Shown one piece after another: positions 24,505 to 32,465 of a stretch of 32,465 bases of DNA. Source of the DNA: an uncultured Glaciecola sp. (lineage in GTDB: Bacteria; Pseudomonadota; Gammaproteobacteria; Enterobacterales; Alteromonadaceae); assembly GCA_905479945.1 (NCBI GenBank), contig CAJQOP010000022.1:1-32465 (forward strand), in the 5' to 3' direction. Numbering within the stretch: position 1 is the stretch's first letter; the number at the start of each line of letters is the position of its first letter. The notes below the pieces were generated by a model. It had not been told where the DNA came from. It made no database searches and worked only from the letters and a program-made list of their open reading frames with translations. The translations under genes were made by a program, and so were the position numbers.

Positions 24505-25224
24505 ATGGTCGATACTGTGTTAGTTGTAGAAGACGACTTAGATATTGCGGCATTAATTGAAGTAAACTTGACGGAACTAGGTTTAGTCATAGATCATTAC
24601 GCCGATGGCAAGGATGCTTGTTCTGCCGCTCTTAAAAACGATTACTGTTTGGTGTTGTTAGACCTTATGTTGCCGAATATGAATGGCTTAGACATTTGCA
24701 GGACCATAAGAGAAAAAAAGCCTGAACAGGCAATTATCATGTTGACGTCTAAGAATTCAGAAACCGACCGCGTTCTAGGCTTAGAGTTGGGCGCTGACGA
24801 TTACATGACTAAGCCCTTCAGTATCAGAGAGCTTCAGGCGCGCGTGCGTTCGCAAATACGTAAAGCGCATATTATTCGAGATTCAGCACAACACAGCGTA
24901 CAGACAAGCAATATTATTTCGAGCGGCGAACTTCGTATTAATCAACAAACCCGAGAAGTGATGAAAAACGATGTAGCACTAGAATTGACCGCGACTGAAT
25001 TTGAGTTGCTTTATCACTTAATGGGTCACCCAAATCAAGTATTTTCTAGAACTCAACTCCTCGAGTCCGTTTGGGGTTATCAACATAGTGGCTACGAACA
25101 CACTGTCAATTCACATATCAATCGCTTGCGCTCAAAATTAGAAAATGATGCTACCGATCCCCAATATGTGCAAACAGTCTGGGGTGTTGGTTATAAGTTT
25201 AATACTCAGCACAAGGTGAGCTAA
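24505..25224 (+). CDS. OmpR/PhoB-family response regulator
   Basis: 239 residues: a receiver domain (1-120) with acidic pocket E9/D10/D11, phosphoacceptor D53 in LLDLMLP, T81 and K103 in DYMTKPF; then a winged-helix DNA-binding domain (about 138-232), with LTATEFELLYHL, the recognition helix region HTVNSHINRLRSKL and VWGVGYKF. AGGAG lies 6-7 bases before ATG 24505. The histidine kinase starts on the next base after its stop codon, so the two are coupled. The signal is unknown; targets are not visible. Confidence 0.95.
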   Translation: MVDTVLVVEDDLDIAALIEVNLTELGLVIDHYADGKDACSAALKNDYCLVLLDLMLPNMNGLDICRTIREKKPEQAIIMLTSKNSETDRVLGLELGADDYMTKPFSIRELQARVRSQIRKAHIIRDSAQHSVQTSNIISSGELRINQQTREVMKNDVALELTATEFELLYHLMGHPNQVFSRTQLLESVWGYQHSGYEHTVNSHINRLRSKLENDATDPQYVQTVWGVGYKFNTQHKVS

Positions 25225-26718
25225 ATGTTTCGTCCTAAACTATGTTTCTACCAACGCTTGGCTGTATCACTGGTGGCTGGCTTTCTGATTATTTTGAGTG
25301 TTTTCATGGTTGCATCTAGCAAGCTTCAAGATGCAATGAAAGACGAAGGTGAGCAAAGACTGCATATCGATTTGGCTTCTCATTTAGTATCAGACAACCC
25401 CTTATTGAAAACCGGTGTGTATGATTACGATGCCTTAGGCAATTTGTTCCACACCTTAATGGTATTAGGGCCTAATTTTGAGTTTTACTTTGTTGATCCA
25501 CAGGGCTTTATAAAAACCTACTCTGCTGAAAAAGGCGAGGTTATTAGATCACAAATTGATTTAGCACCGATACTTGCAATACTTGATCCTGAGACCTTGT
25601 TGCCGGTGCGTGGAGATGATCCAAAATCAGATGCAAAACATAAAATATTCTCTGCAGCACCCGTATACAATAATGATCAGTTACAAGGGTATTTGTATGT
25701 GATTATTGGTGGTGCTCGATACGACTCGATTGTCGAGAATTTACGCAAAAGTAAGGCCGTACAGACCTTTGCAATGGTAATGATTGCCGGGACTTTGTTT
25801 CTGTTGTTCGCCTTACTGCTATTATTTCGTTTTTTTACTGCGCCATTGAAGATTTTAAGTGATGATATGGACGCCTTCAGGGCTAATGGTTTTGATATTG
25901 ATGGCTCTGGTGTAACTTTGCGGCCATGGCGTAACGACAGTCGAAATGAAGTACAGCGACTTGGTTTTTCGTTTAACGATATGCTCAACCATATTGATGC
26001 GCAAATGAAGACAATCAAGCAAACTGACAATGAACGTCGCTTGTTGCTAGCCGATTTATCCCATGACCTGCGGACTCCGCTTGCAAATCTTCAGGGGTAT
26101 ATTGAAACACTCTCTCTCAAAGGCAACAACATTAGTGATGAAGAGCGTCAACGTTTCATGCAAATTTGCGAGAAAAACCTGTACAACCTAAAACGTTTGA
26201 TTGATCAAATATTCGAGTTGGCTTACTTAGAAAGTGGCCATGTTACTCTGAAAAAAGAAAACTTTATGTTGGCTGAGCTTTTACACGATATTGCTGCTAA
26301 GTTTACAATCAACGCACAAACTAAAGGTATTAAAATAGCGGTTAATTCGGGCTTCAAAAATACCTATGTCTTCGCCGATATAGGGAAATTGGAGCGTGTG
26401 TTGACTAACTTAATAGAAAACGCAATTAGACATACGCCGCAGAATGGCAAAATTAGTATCGATGTTACTGAACGCCGTAATAGTCTATTAGTTGAAGTGA
26501 AAGATAGCGGTGTTGGAATTAGTGAGCGAGAACTCAATCATATTTTCAATGCACGATACCAAGCATCAAATTCAAGCGAAGATTCAGGCCTACACGCAGG
26601 CTTAGGTTTAGCTATATGCCAAAAATTGATGGTTTTGCTCGATTCGAACCTCGAAGTAGAAAGCGAACTCGGACGCGGCACTAGTTTTAGTTTTTCATTG
26701 AAACAAGTTGAGCCATAG
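25225..26718 (+). CDS. Sensor histidine kinase
   Basis: 497 residues. Two membrane segments (about 11-30 and 173-200) bracket a periplasmic sensor of about 140 residues, followed by HAMP (about 195-255), HisKA with H280 in DLSHDLRTPLANLQGY, and HATPase with N399 in NLIENAIRHTP, DSGVGI and GLGLAICQ. It autophosphorylates H280 and passes phosphate to the adjacent regulator. The sensor has no recognised ligand motif. AAGGTGAG before ATG 25225 lies within the last codons of the regulator gene. Confidence 0.95.
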   Translation: MFRPKLCFYQRLAVSLVAGFLIILSVFMVASSKLQDAMKDEGEQRLHIDLASHLVSDNPLLKTGVYDYDALGNLFHTLMVLGPNFEFYFVDPQGFIKTYSAEKGEVIRSQIDLAPILAILDPETLLPVRGDDPKSDAKHKIFSAAPVYNNDQLQGYLYVIIGGARYDSIVENLRKSKAVQTFAMVMIAGTLFLLFALLLLFRFFTAPLKILSDDMDAFRANGFDIDGSGVTLRPWRNDSRNEVQRLGFSFNDMLNHIDAQMKTIKQTDNERRLLLADLSHDLRTPLANLQGYIETLSLKGNNISDEERQRFMQICEKNLYNLKRLIDQIFELAYLESGHVTLKKENFMLAELLHDIAAKFTINAQTKGIKIAVNSGFKNTYVFADIGKLERVLTNLIENAIRHTPQNGKISIDVTERRNSLLVEVKDSGVGISERELNHIFNARYQASNSSEDSGLHAGLGLAICQKLMVLLDSNLEVESELGRGTSFSFSLKQVEP

Positions 26719-26744
26719 TTACCGATAAAGTAAATTTTGGGACT

Positions 26745-26768
26745 GCTGATGCAGACAATAGCATCAGC
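26745..26768. terminator. Weak hairpin after the two-component genes
   Basis: GCTGATGC and GCATCAGC form an 8-bp stem with an 8-base loop, 27 bases after the kinase stop codon and 44 before the end of the convergent TPR gene. No T-run follows, so termination activity is uncertain. Confidence 0.45.
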
Positions 26769-26811
26769 GATATAATTACTTAGTGTGTCTCTCGTTACAG
26801 GGGTGATAAAG

Positions 26812-27939
26812 TTAGCATTTGCAGCTTTTTCTTAATTTCTTCACTTGCTTTTTTAAGTCTTTATTGTCTTCAATAATGATGCTAGCAAGAACGTTTGATG
26901 CTGCATTCATATCGCCAGACTGCAGATAAAGTTCGGCTATTCTAGCCTTTGCCCATTCCATATTAGGCATGTTGTCTGCATCCAATTTGCTAACTTCTAC
27001 GGCTGCTTGCAATTCACCCATTGCAGCGAGTCCTTTATTGGTGTCTTTTTCCGTAACGACCGCGGTCCGACCCACTTGATATAGGGCATTCAAGCGCGCA
27101 CTTGCATTGCGCAGGTAGCTAATTTCAGCGTCACCAGTAAGCTCATCTACCATATATTCAGGTTCTGGCATTTTTGCGGCTTGTTGAAAAAGAGGCATAG
27201 CTTTGTCGTAGTCTTCTTGCTGCGCGTAAAAAGCAGCGAGACGAAATACAAAGTTAATTTCATTTGGGTAAACAATAATAGCGTTCTGTAAACCCTTAAT
27301 TGCTTTATCCGGTTCATCAATCATTTGATAATAAGCAACTCGAGAAGACGCCCCTTCCATTGCGTCTAATTGCTCAATAGCCTCTACTTGTTTTAGGCCG
27401 AGCTCCTTATCGCCTCCTGCAATAGAGGGCGCTGCTAAATAAAAGCTCATCAATGCTCTTTTATATTGAATTTTTTCAGGGTCTAACTCAGTGGCCTTTA
27501 TAAAACTATTAAGTGATTTCTCTGCATAGCCAAGCGCGCTAAAAATCGAGCTTTGTGCTTGATTTCCCATGATCACGCCTCTTAAATAATGAAGTTCAGC
27601 ATCATTGGGGAAGGCTTTTATTGCATCGTCAGCGGTTTCTTCTGCCTCATCCATATCAATATTAGCTAAATTCGTAATCATAGCGGCGTAAGTATTTTTG
27701 TTTTTAGGTGCTGCGTCTAAAAGTGCGAAAGCTTCTTTAAATTTACCTTGCGCATTGAGAGCTTTAGCCTTCGATACTGCTGAGTTTACTTGTTGAAGCG
27801 AGCTAGTCTCAATATTTGCGGTTTCGTGAGCTAAAACCTCCACTGAGATTGAGCTTAAAGCTAAAATACTTAAGGTGCTACTGATTAAAATAAATTGAAG
27901 CCTTTTGGTATAAGTAATGATGCGATGTTGCTTGGTCAT
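26812..27939 (-). CDS. Exported TPR-repeat protein
   Basis: 375 residues. A basic N-terminus followed by the hydrophobic FILISSTLSILALSSI suggests a signal peptide or membrane anchor, with processing possibly near VLAHE. The rest is helical and rich in tetratricopeptide-like repeats: FKEAFALLDAAPKN, PNDAELHYLRGVIMG, DKAIKGLQNAIIVYPNE and DYDKAMPLFQQAA. It ends in a basic, Cys-containing tail (KKLRKSCKC). TPR proteins scaffold other proteins; the partner is unknown. It is divergent from the YibQ-like gene, with a 386-base gap. Confidence 0.8.
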   Translation of the reverse strand: MTKQHRIITYTKRLQFILISSTLSILALSSISVEVLAHETANIETSSLQQVNSAVSKAKALNAQGKFKEAFALLDAAPKNKNTYAAMITNLANIDMDEAEETADDAIKAFPNDAELHYLRGVIMGNQAQSSIFSALGYAEKSLNSFIKATELDPEKIQYKRALMSFYLAAPSIAGGDKELGLKQVEAIEQLDAMEGASSRVAYYQMIDEPDKAIKGLQNAIIVYPNEINFVFRLAAFYAQQEDYDKAMPLFQQAAKMPEPEYMVDELTGDAEISYLRNASARLNALYQVGRTAVVTEKDTNKGLAAMGELQAAVEVSKLDADNMPNMEWAKARIAELYLQSGDMNAASNVLASIIIEDNKDLKKQVKKLRKSCKC

Positions 27940-28325
27940 TTAATGGCCTTATTGAGTATGTAATAAGTTAGCGTTAGTTAAACTTGGTTCTTTTAATTCT
28001 GACATTGGCTAGCGTCAAAAGTTTGTTAATTCTTCTCATTCAAATGAGTTTGCCTTTTTTTTGCTGACTTTTGGCCATCAAATAGCTATTTTCAATAATT
28101 TTTCTAATAAAAATCTCATTTAGATAAGATGCGTGAAGTCTTATATAGCTGAGGCTAGGGCTTAGTTTGTTGATTTAAATTGAATTGTTTCATTTAAATC
28201 AACTCTTTTATCTTCATTTAGGTGCAATTATTGCAACACATTGATATCCTGTCATTGACTAATAAAAATAACAAACAACTTGTGTTACCAGGTGTGTTGT
28301 CGGTAATTAAAAGTGAAGAATAAGT
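27940..28325. other. Divergent intergenic region, TPR / YibQ-like
   Basis: Strongly AT-rich, 386 bases. It holds the 12-bp inverted repeat at 28169-28203 and a small imperfect palindrome TGCAATTATTGCA near 28223-28235. Promoters for both genes should lie here; I could not assign them with confidence. Confidence 0.45.
28169..28203. repeat. 12-bp inverted repeat GTTGATTTAAAT
   Basis: GTTGATTTAAAT (28169-28180) pairs perfectly with ATTTAAATCAAC (28192-28203) across 11 bases. It is followed on the plus strand by TCTTTTATC. It may be an operator for the divergent pair, or a weak terminator-like hairpin in a leader about 125 bases before the YibQ-like start. Confidence 0.7.
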
Positions 28326-29273
28326 GTGCTAAAAAAACTAATAATAGTCATGCTACTAGCGAGTGTTTGCTTGGTGGTGAATGCTTCTCAGCCCACGACT
28401 AAAAATAGTCAGTTGAAAAGCGCTTTGGTAAAACCTAAACCCATTGGTGTTCAGTTGGCAAAATTTAAGCCAGCATATACTCAAATGATTAGTGTTAAAG
28501 CCAATGCTAAAAAAACCAAGCAATATCAAAGCTATCAGCGAAAAAAGGCTCAGATTGCCATCATTATTGACGACATCGGAAACAAGCGTGCTGATGCCGA
28601 AGCTTTTGCTCTCCCCGAAAAAGTAACTTTCTCGATACTTCCGCATACTCGCTTTTCAAAACAATTTTCTACTTTTTCTCATCATCAAGGCAGAGAAGTT
28701 ATGCTACACATGCCAATGGAGTCATTGCATGGAGAGGCCTTAGGTGACGGTGGTCTGCTTGCCAGTATGTATCCAGAGCAGATTGAAAGTGCATTAATGC
28801 AGGCATTAGAGTCAGTTCCTCATGCCATTGGGGTTAACAATCATATGGGGAGCAAGTTAACGCAAATCACCTTGCAAATGAATGCTGTGATGGAAGTGCT
28901 GGTAAACAATAATTTATACTTTGTTGATAGTCGGACGACCAAATTTACGAAAGCGCATCATATTGCTCAGCAACATGGCGTTGCTAGTGGCCAAAGACAC
29001 GTATTTTTAGATCATCAAGCCAACGAAGCATTCCTGGATAAGCAATTTGAACAGTTGATTCGAAAAGCGCGCCGCAATGGTTCTGTAATTGGTATTGCGC
29101 ACCCATATCGAGTGAGCATTGAATTTTTAAAAAGAAAACTGGCAGAACTGCCTGATGATATAGAGCTTATAACAGTTAGTGAATACCTAGCAATTGACCA
29201 ATTTTATGATACGCAGCAACCGAGACTAGCCAATGAATCGCCTGCGCTACTTAACGATACTGCACCTAAATAG
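28326..29273 (+). CDS. YibQ-like divergent polysaccharide deacetylase
   Basis: 315 residues. The signal peptide is KKLIIVMLLASVCLVVNAS. The deacetylase-like domain (about residues 75-285) shows IAIIIDDIGN, FSILPHTRF, GREVMLHMPME, NNHMGSKLT, FVDSRTTK and GIAHPY, the pattern of the divergent polysaccharide deacetylase (DUF610/YibQ) family, which is periplasmic and often found beside the murein hydrolase activator EnvC. No EnvC gene is adjacent here. The start is GTG 28326 with a modest GAAG upstream. The catalytic activity of this family is not established. Confidence 0.87.
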   Translation: MLKKLIIVMLLASVCLVVNASQPTTKNSQLKSALVKPKPIGVQLAKFKPAYTQMISVKANAKKTKQYQSYQRKKAQIAIIIDDIGNKRADAEAFALPEKVTFSILPHTRFSKQFSTFSHHQGREVMLHMPMESLHGEALGDGGLLASMYPEQIESALMQALESVPHAIGVNNHMGSKLTQITLQMNAVMEVLVNNNLYFVDSRTTKFTKAHHIAQQHGVASGQRHVFLDHQANEAFLDKQFEQLIRKARRNGSVIGIAHPYRVSIEFLKRKLAELPDDIELITVSEYLAIDQFYDTQQPRLANESPALLNDTAPK

Positions 29274-29342
29274 TCAAGACACCCCCGCACTCAATATCCA
29301 AGCCATATAACCCACAGAAGAGGTTTGCGGCTTTACGTAGTC

Positions 29343-29376
29343 ATGCTCATGGCTATTATAAACAATGCTCATGGCT
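29343..29376. repeat. 12-bp direct repeat ATGCTCATGGCT
   Basis: ATGCTCATGGCT occurs at 29343-29354 and again at 29365-29376, two helical turns apart, in the intergenic region before the MerC-like gene. It could be a pair of protein sites or chance. Confidence 0.6.
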
Positions 29377-29426
29377 GCTACTTTCAATTGTATGTATTTA
29401 ATGCTTTTACTCTGTTCAAATTAGAT

Positions 29427-29439
29427 GTTATATTATAAC
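29427..29439. promoter_or_regulatory. Zur-like box upstream of MerC-like gene
   Basis: GTTATATTATAAC is a perfect 13-base palindrome matching the centre of the gammaproteobacterial Zur consensus (TGTTATAnTATAACA). It lies 65 bases before the start codon, a usual place for an operator over the promoter. Outer consensus bases are only partly matched. Confidence 0.7.
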
Positions 29440-29504
29440 GCTATTTTTGGCTGGCTGCAGTGTCGGTTAAAGCAACATGAATTTTTATAAGAGTATACGC
29501 GCAA

Positions 29505-29990
29505 ATGAACAGCAAAGTCGCTGACCTAGACACACGAGCACTTAACTTGGAAGAAGTTAAGGTCAAGCCTGTGCAAGATACTGTTGAACCAAGAACGAAG
29601 AACGTTATATTGGATCGCATTGGTATTTGGGGATCTAGCCTTTGTGCACTGCATTGTTTGCTATTGCCATTATTGCTGCCTATTGCGCCTTTAGTGGCTA
29701 GTAGTATTTTTGCAGAAGTATGGTTTGAAAAGTTAATATTAACCTTCTCGATTCTTGTTGGCTTTGCAGCAATGTTTGTCGGCTTTCATAAGTACCACCG
29801 CCAAATGTATCCTCTATACTCTTTAGTTTTAGGCGCACTGATATATTGGAATAAAGATATTTTTGGTCATCAATATGAACCATTCACTATCGCGATTGGC
29901 GCATTCCTAATTATTGCCGCTCACTTCACTAACATGCGTTTATGCAAAAACTGCACAAGCTGCAAAGATGAATGCCACTCAGCTAAATAG
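29505..29990 (+). CDS. MerC-domain membrane protein
   Basis: 161 residues. A soluble N-terminus (about 35 residues) is followed by four hydrophobic segments, with C47 and C51 in SSLCALHCLLLP at the start of the first, the metal-binding pair of MerC. The C-terminal tail carries C147, C150, C153, C157 and H158, a likely metal site. MerC proteins move metals (mercury in mer operons) across the inner membrane; here there is no mer operon, and the Zur-like box points to zinc scarcity. Transport of zinc is inference. Confidence 0.87.
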   Translation: MNSKVADLDTRALNLEEVKVKPVQDTVEPRTKNVILDRIGIWGSSLCALHCLLLPLLLPIAPLVASSIFAEVWFEKLILTFSILVGFAAMFVGFHKYHRQMYPLYSLVLGALIYWNKDIFGHQYEPFTIAIGAFLIIAAHFTNMRLCKNCTSCKDECHSAK

Positions 29991-30020
29991 CGTCTCCCAG
30001 CCTTCCTGAAATCTTTGATA

Positions 30021-30058
30021 CAAGCAACGCATTAGTGAACATGCGTTGCTTGCTTTTA
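30021..30058. terminator. Terminator between MerC-like and DUF885 genes
   Basis: CAAGCAACGCAT (30021-30032) pairs perfectly with ATGCGTTGCTTG (30041-30052) around an 8-base loop; CTTTTAT follows on the plus strand. The genes on both sides converge here, so it may serve both. Confidence 0.85.
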
Positions 30059-30059
30059 T

Positions 30060-31976
30060 CTAACTAGCTTTTTTACTTTGTTTTATCCAGCGGTCAATCT
30101 TAGCTTCGAGCACCAGCATTGGCACTGCACCTCCAGTCAATATTTCATCATGAAAAACGGCTAAATCGAAGTCAGCTCCTAGTGCCATTTTAGCTTTTTC
30201 TCTTAATTCTAAAATTTTCAGCATACCTAATTTATAACCTAGCGCTTGGCCGGGCCAAACCATATATCTTTCGATTTCTGCTTTTGACGACGAGAATGGT
30301 GTTCCGGTTTTGTCCATCATATAGTCAATCGCTTGCTGCCGTGGCCATTTTTTATAATGTAAGCCTGTGTCTACTACCAAACGCACGGCTCTGAACATCT
30401 CGTCTTGAAGTCGACCTAAGTTACCAAAGGGGTCGTTGTTATAAAGTCCCATTTCAAAAGCAATCTGTTCAGAATACAAAGCCCAACCTTCTATAAACGC
30501 GTTGTAAGGGGCGATACGCTGCATGAAGGGCAAGGAGTCTTGAGCAAGGCTCAATGATATTTGCCAATGATGGCCTGGATTTGCTTCGTGGTAGGTTAGT
30601 GTTTTTAATGTAAAGCTTGCTACGGCCTCCATATCACGTAGGTTGATCCAATATATACCAGGCTTTGATCCGTCAATAGGTGGCTGTGAGTATTGTCCGC
30701 CTGGCATCGAGTCTTGACTCTCAACTGGGAATGACCTGACTTCAACCTCGTACTTTGGTTTGGTCTTAAATAGTGGGTCCATTTTTTCAGTGATTTCTTG
30801 AATTAAGCCATTTAGATCGTTTAGCAGCTTTGCTCGACCCTCATCTGAATCTTCATATAAAAATTGAGGGTCTTTTGACAGTGCAACCATACGTTCGCCA
30901 ACAGTGCCGTTTTCATAACCTTGTTCAATCAAAATTTTATTCATCTCGGCGTTAATACGAGCAACTTCGTCTAAGCCTATTTGATGAATATCGTCGGCTG
31001 ATAAATCACTGTCGCCAAGCTGCTTTATTGCATCTTTATAATATTCCGCGCCATTGGGTTGGGCCCAAATCCCGGCTTCAGAACTAGCTAACTCCATGCT
31101 GTTCTTAATGGTTTTTGAGAGTCCTTCATAAGCGGGATACACGCCCATTTTTACTTCATTAGCGGCTGTACTAAGCATTTCCTGTTTGGCCATCAAAGGT
31201 AAGTTTTCGAGCGAATTGAGTTTCTCTTCAAAAGTGGTCACAAGCGGGTGAGACTTCGGGTCAGCTTGGGTATATTTCTCCAAGTAGGCTACAACTGCGA
31301 TTTGTATATCTTTTGGTGGTAACCAACCTTTAGCTGCGTCCGCTAAATACTTTTCGTTCACACTTTCAAGTAAAGAATCAAAATTAGCTAGTCGTATTAG
31401 GTAGTTTTGCGCATCTTTTAAATTATTAATTTGATGTCCATCTTGGAGGTTTCTTGCAGCATCAAAAATTGGACCGTTTATTTGATTAATCACAAAAGGA
31501 GATAAGCCCATCCATGTGTCTATATAGCCAATATCAAAGCTCGGATCGCCTGAAAAGTAGCGCACTATACTTGCCATGACTTGCTTATTTTCAAGGTCGG
31601 TAGCAGACAAACCTTCTGATGGGTAATTCTGAATTTGCATTCCAATATTAGCTAAGTCTATTCTTAACTTAGCCTCGGCAGCGGGAGAGTAATCCTCCAT
31701 TTGAGACGATATTTCATTGCCGATAATTTCGCTGGGAACGCCCATGCTGCTGGCGGATAGCTGGCGATGTGAAAACACGGTGTTAGCTGCATTATTATAT
31801 AGCGCACTCAATGCTTCAGATGGTGCTAGGCTTGTCTCACTGCTCTGTGATAACTCACTATCGATGGCTTCTTTGGTAGGCGCCTGACTGCGTGTAGGAG
31901 GTTCAGAACACGCTGACAAGCTCACTAATGCGGCGATTGTTGCCGATAGCAAACTAAGGCTTTTGTATGACTTCAT
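30060..31976 (-). CDS. DUF885-family lipoprotein, putative metallopeptidase
   Basis: 638 residues. The signal peptide ends in LVSLSAC, with lipidated Cys23 followed by Ser, which favours outer-membrane sorting. The DUF885 domain fills the rest; the zinc-type motif HEANPGHH starts at H463, and the downstream EGWALYSEQIAFEMG supplies a likely further Glu ligand. Relatives are thought to be periplasmic peptidases (M32/gluzincin-like). ATG 31976 has GGAG about 7 bases upstream; GTG 31988 in the same frame overlaps that site and is less likely. The acidic linker after Cys23 is rich in Ser and Glu. Substrate unknown. Confidence 0.9.
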   Translation of the reverse strand: MKSYKSLSLLSATIAALVSLSACSEPPTRSQAPTKEAIDSELSQSSETSLAPSEALSALYNNAANTVFSHRQLSASSMGVPSEIIGNEISSQMEDYSPAAEAKLRIDLANIGMQIQNYPSEGLSATDLENKQVMASIVRYFSGDPSFDIGYIDTWMGLSPFVINQINGPIFDAARNLQDGHQINNLKDAQNYLIRLANFDSLLESVNEKYLADAAKGWLPPKDIQIAVVAYLEKYTQADPKSHPLVTTFEEKLNSLENLPLMAKQEMLSTAANEVKMGVYPAYEGLSKTIKNSMELASSEAGIWAQPNGAEYYKDAIKQLGDSDLSADDIHQIGLDEVARINAEMNKILIEQGYENGTVGERMVALSKDPQFLYEDSDEGRAKLLNDLNGLIQEITEKMDPLFKTKPKYEVEVRSFPVESQDSMPGGQYSQPPIDGSKPGIYWINLRDMEAVASFTLKTLTYHEANPGHHWQISLSLAQDSLPFMQRIAPYNAFIEGWALYSEQIAFEMGLYNNDPFGNLGRLQDEMFRAVRLVVDTGLHYKKWPRQQAIDYMMDKTGTPFSSSKAEIERYMVWPGQALGYKLGMLKILELREKAKMALGADFDLAVFHDEILTGGAVPMLVLEAKIDRWIKQSKKAS

Positions 31977-32089
31977 TTTTTTCTCCACTCATTGATTTTT
32001 TATTCAATATTTAACAGGTTTACACTAGCAAACTTATTCTCAAGGTATCGGTGCTTTTTCTTAATCAATTACTTATGCAATATTAGCTT

Positions 32090-32465
32090 TTATATAAAAG
32101 CAAATTTTAAAACAAATAGCGCAGTTAACACCCAAACGCTAATTGAAATTTGTGATTGCTTCCCGCATACCGCTTTTACTGCAGTATAGGAAATGAATCC
32201 CAAAGCAATACCATCCGCTATAGAGAAAGTGAGTGGGGTCATCAATAGCACGACGCTGACAGGTATAGCGTCGGTCATGTCGTCCCAATTAACTAACTTC
32301 AGATTTTGCAGCATTAACACTGATACATATAAAATCGCTCCGGCCGTTGCATAAGCTGGCACCATTTGCGCAAGTGGAGCAAAAAACATCATCAGTAAGA
32401 AACAAATACCTACAACCACAGCTGTTAAACCTGTGCGTCCGCCTACAGATACTCCGGCAACGGAT
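32090..32465 (-). CDS. NCS2/AzgA-type purine permease, 3' part
   Basis: The C-terminal ~125 residues of an inner-membrane nucleobase permease; the 5' part lies beyond the window. The family signature SVAGVSVGGRTGLTAVVVG is at the window edge, followed by hydrophobic helices and DAIPVSVVLLMTPLTFSIADG, characteristic of the AzgA (guanine/hypoxanthine or adenine) group. It ends in FVLKFAFI at a stop at 32090-32092. The exact purine cannot be told from the fragment. Confidence 0.9.
   Translation of the reverse strand, partial: SVAGVSVGGRTGLTAVVVGICFLLMMFFAPLAQMVPAYATAGAILYVSVLMLQNLKLVNWDDMTDAIPVSVVLLMTPLTFSIADGIALGFISYTAVKAVCGKQSQISISVWVLTALFVLKFAFI

Overview
The window reads like chromosome from a marine gammaproteobacterium of the Alteromonadales, most likely Colwelliaceae (Colwellia/Thalassotalea-like). 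The base composition is AT-rich, the EF-Tu end, HrpB, YadGH, YjgN, TrhA and PanP are gammaproteobacterial in style, and there is a cyanophycin locus of a kind known from that group. This placement is inference from protein style; there is no rRNA in the window and no search was run. I saw no tRNA or rRNA genes, CRISPR array, prophage or complete insertion sequence.

Layout: (1) 1-625: 3' end of tuf and its terminator. (2) 630-1040: gene-free block with two large hairpin elements. (3) 1045-4884, minus strand: yjgN-like DUF898 gene, M48 metallopeptidase, NhaC-type Na+/H+ antiporter. (4) 5237-12209, plus strand: cyanophycin region, with an isoaspartyl dipeptidase and cyanophycinase operon (degradation), a terminator, then cyanophycin synthetase CphA1 and a second Mur-ligase-only CphA-like protein (synthesis). 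(5) 12231-12464: two more copies of the hairpin element in tandem. (6) 12479-16579: orphan GspH/FimT pseudopilin, hrpB, trhA/yqfA with a FabR-like palindrome against its start codon. (7) 17125-19088: small membrane protein, CNNM/CorC-like protein, DoxX. (8) 19160-21861: small hypothetical gene, yadG-yadH ABC exporter and an overlapping TrmB-like methyltransferase. (9) 21831-26718: degenerate EAL protein, PanP aspartate decarboxylase, OmpR-type two-component pair. (10) 26812-32465: TPR protein, YibQ-like deacetylase, MerC-like protein behind a Zur-like box, DUF885 lipoprotein, and the 3' end of an NCS2 purine permease.

How the genes work together: the cyanophycin genes form a complete store-and-recycle pathway. 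CphA1 polymerises Asp and Arg, cyanophycinase cuts the polymer to beta-Asp-Arg dipeptides, and the IadA-type dipeptidase can split those to Asp and Arg. The companion Mur ligase has no ATP-grasp domain and its job is open.

The two observations most worth following are: (a) a family of hairpin elements (four copies here) that share a roughly 52-base core holding two small hairpins, but whose 31-35-base outer arms differ completely between loci while staying perfectly self-complementary in three of four copies; and (b) the Mur-ligase-only CphA companion, together with a Glu in place of the carboxylated Lys of the isoaspartyl dipeptidase.
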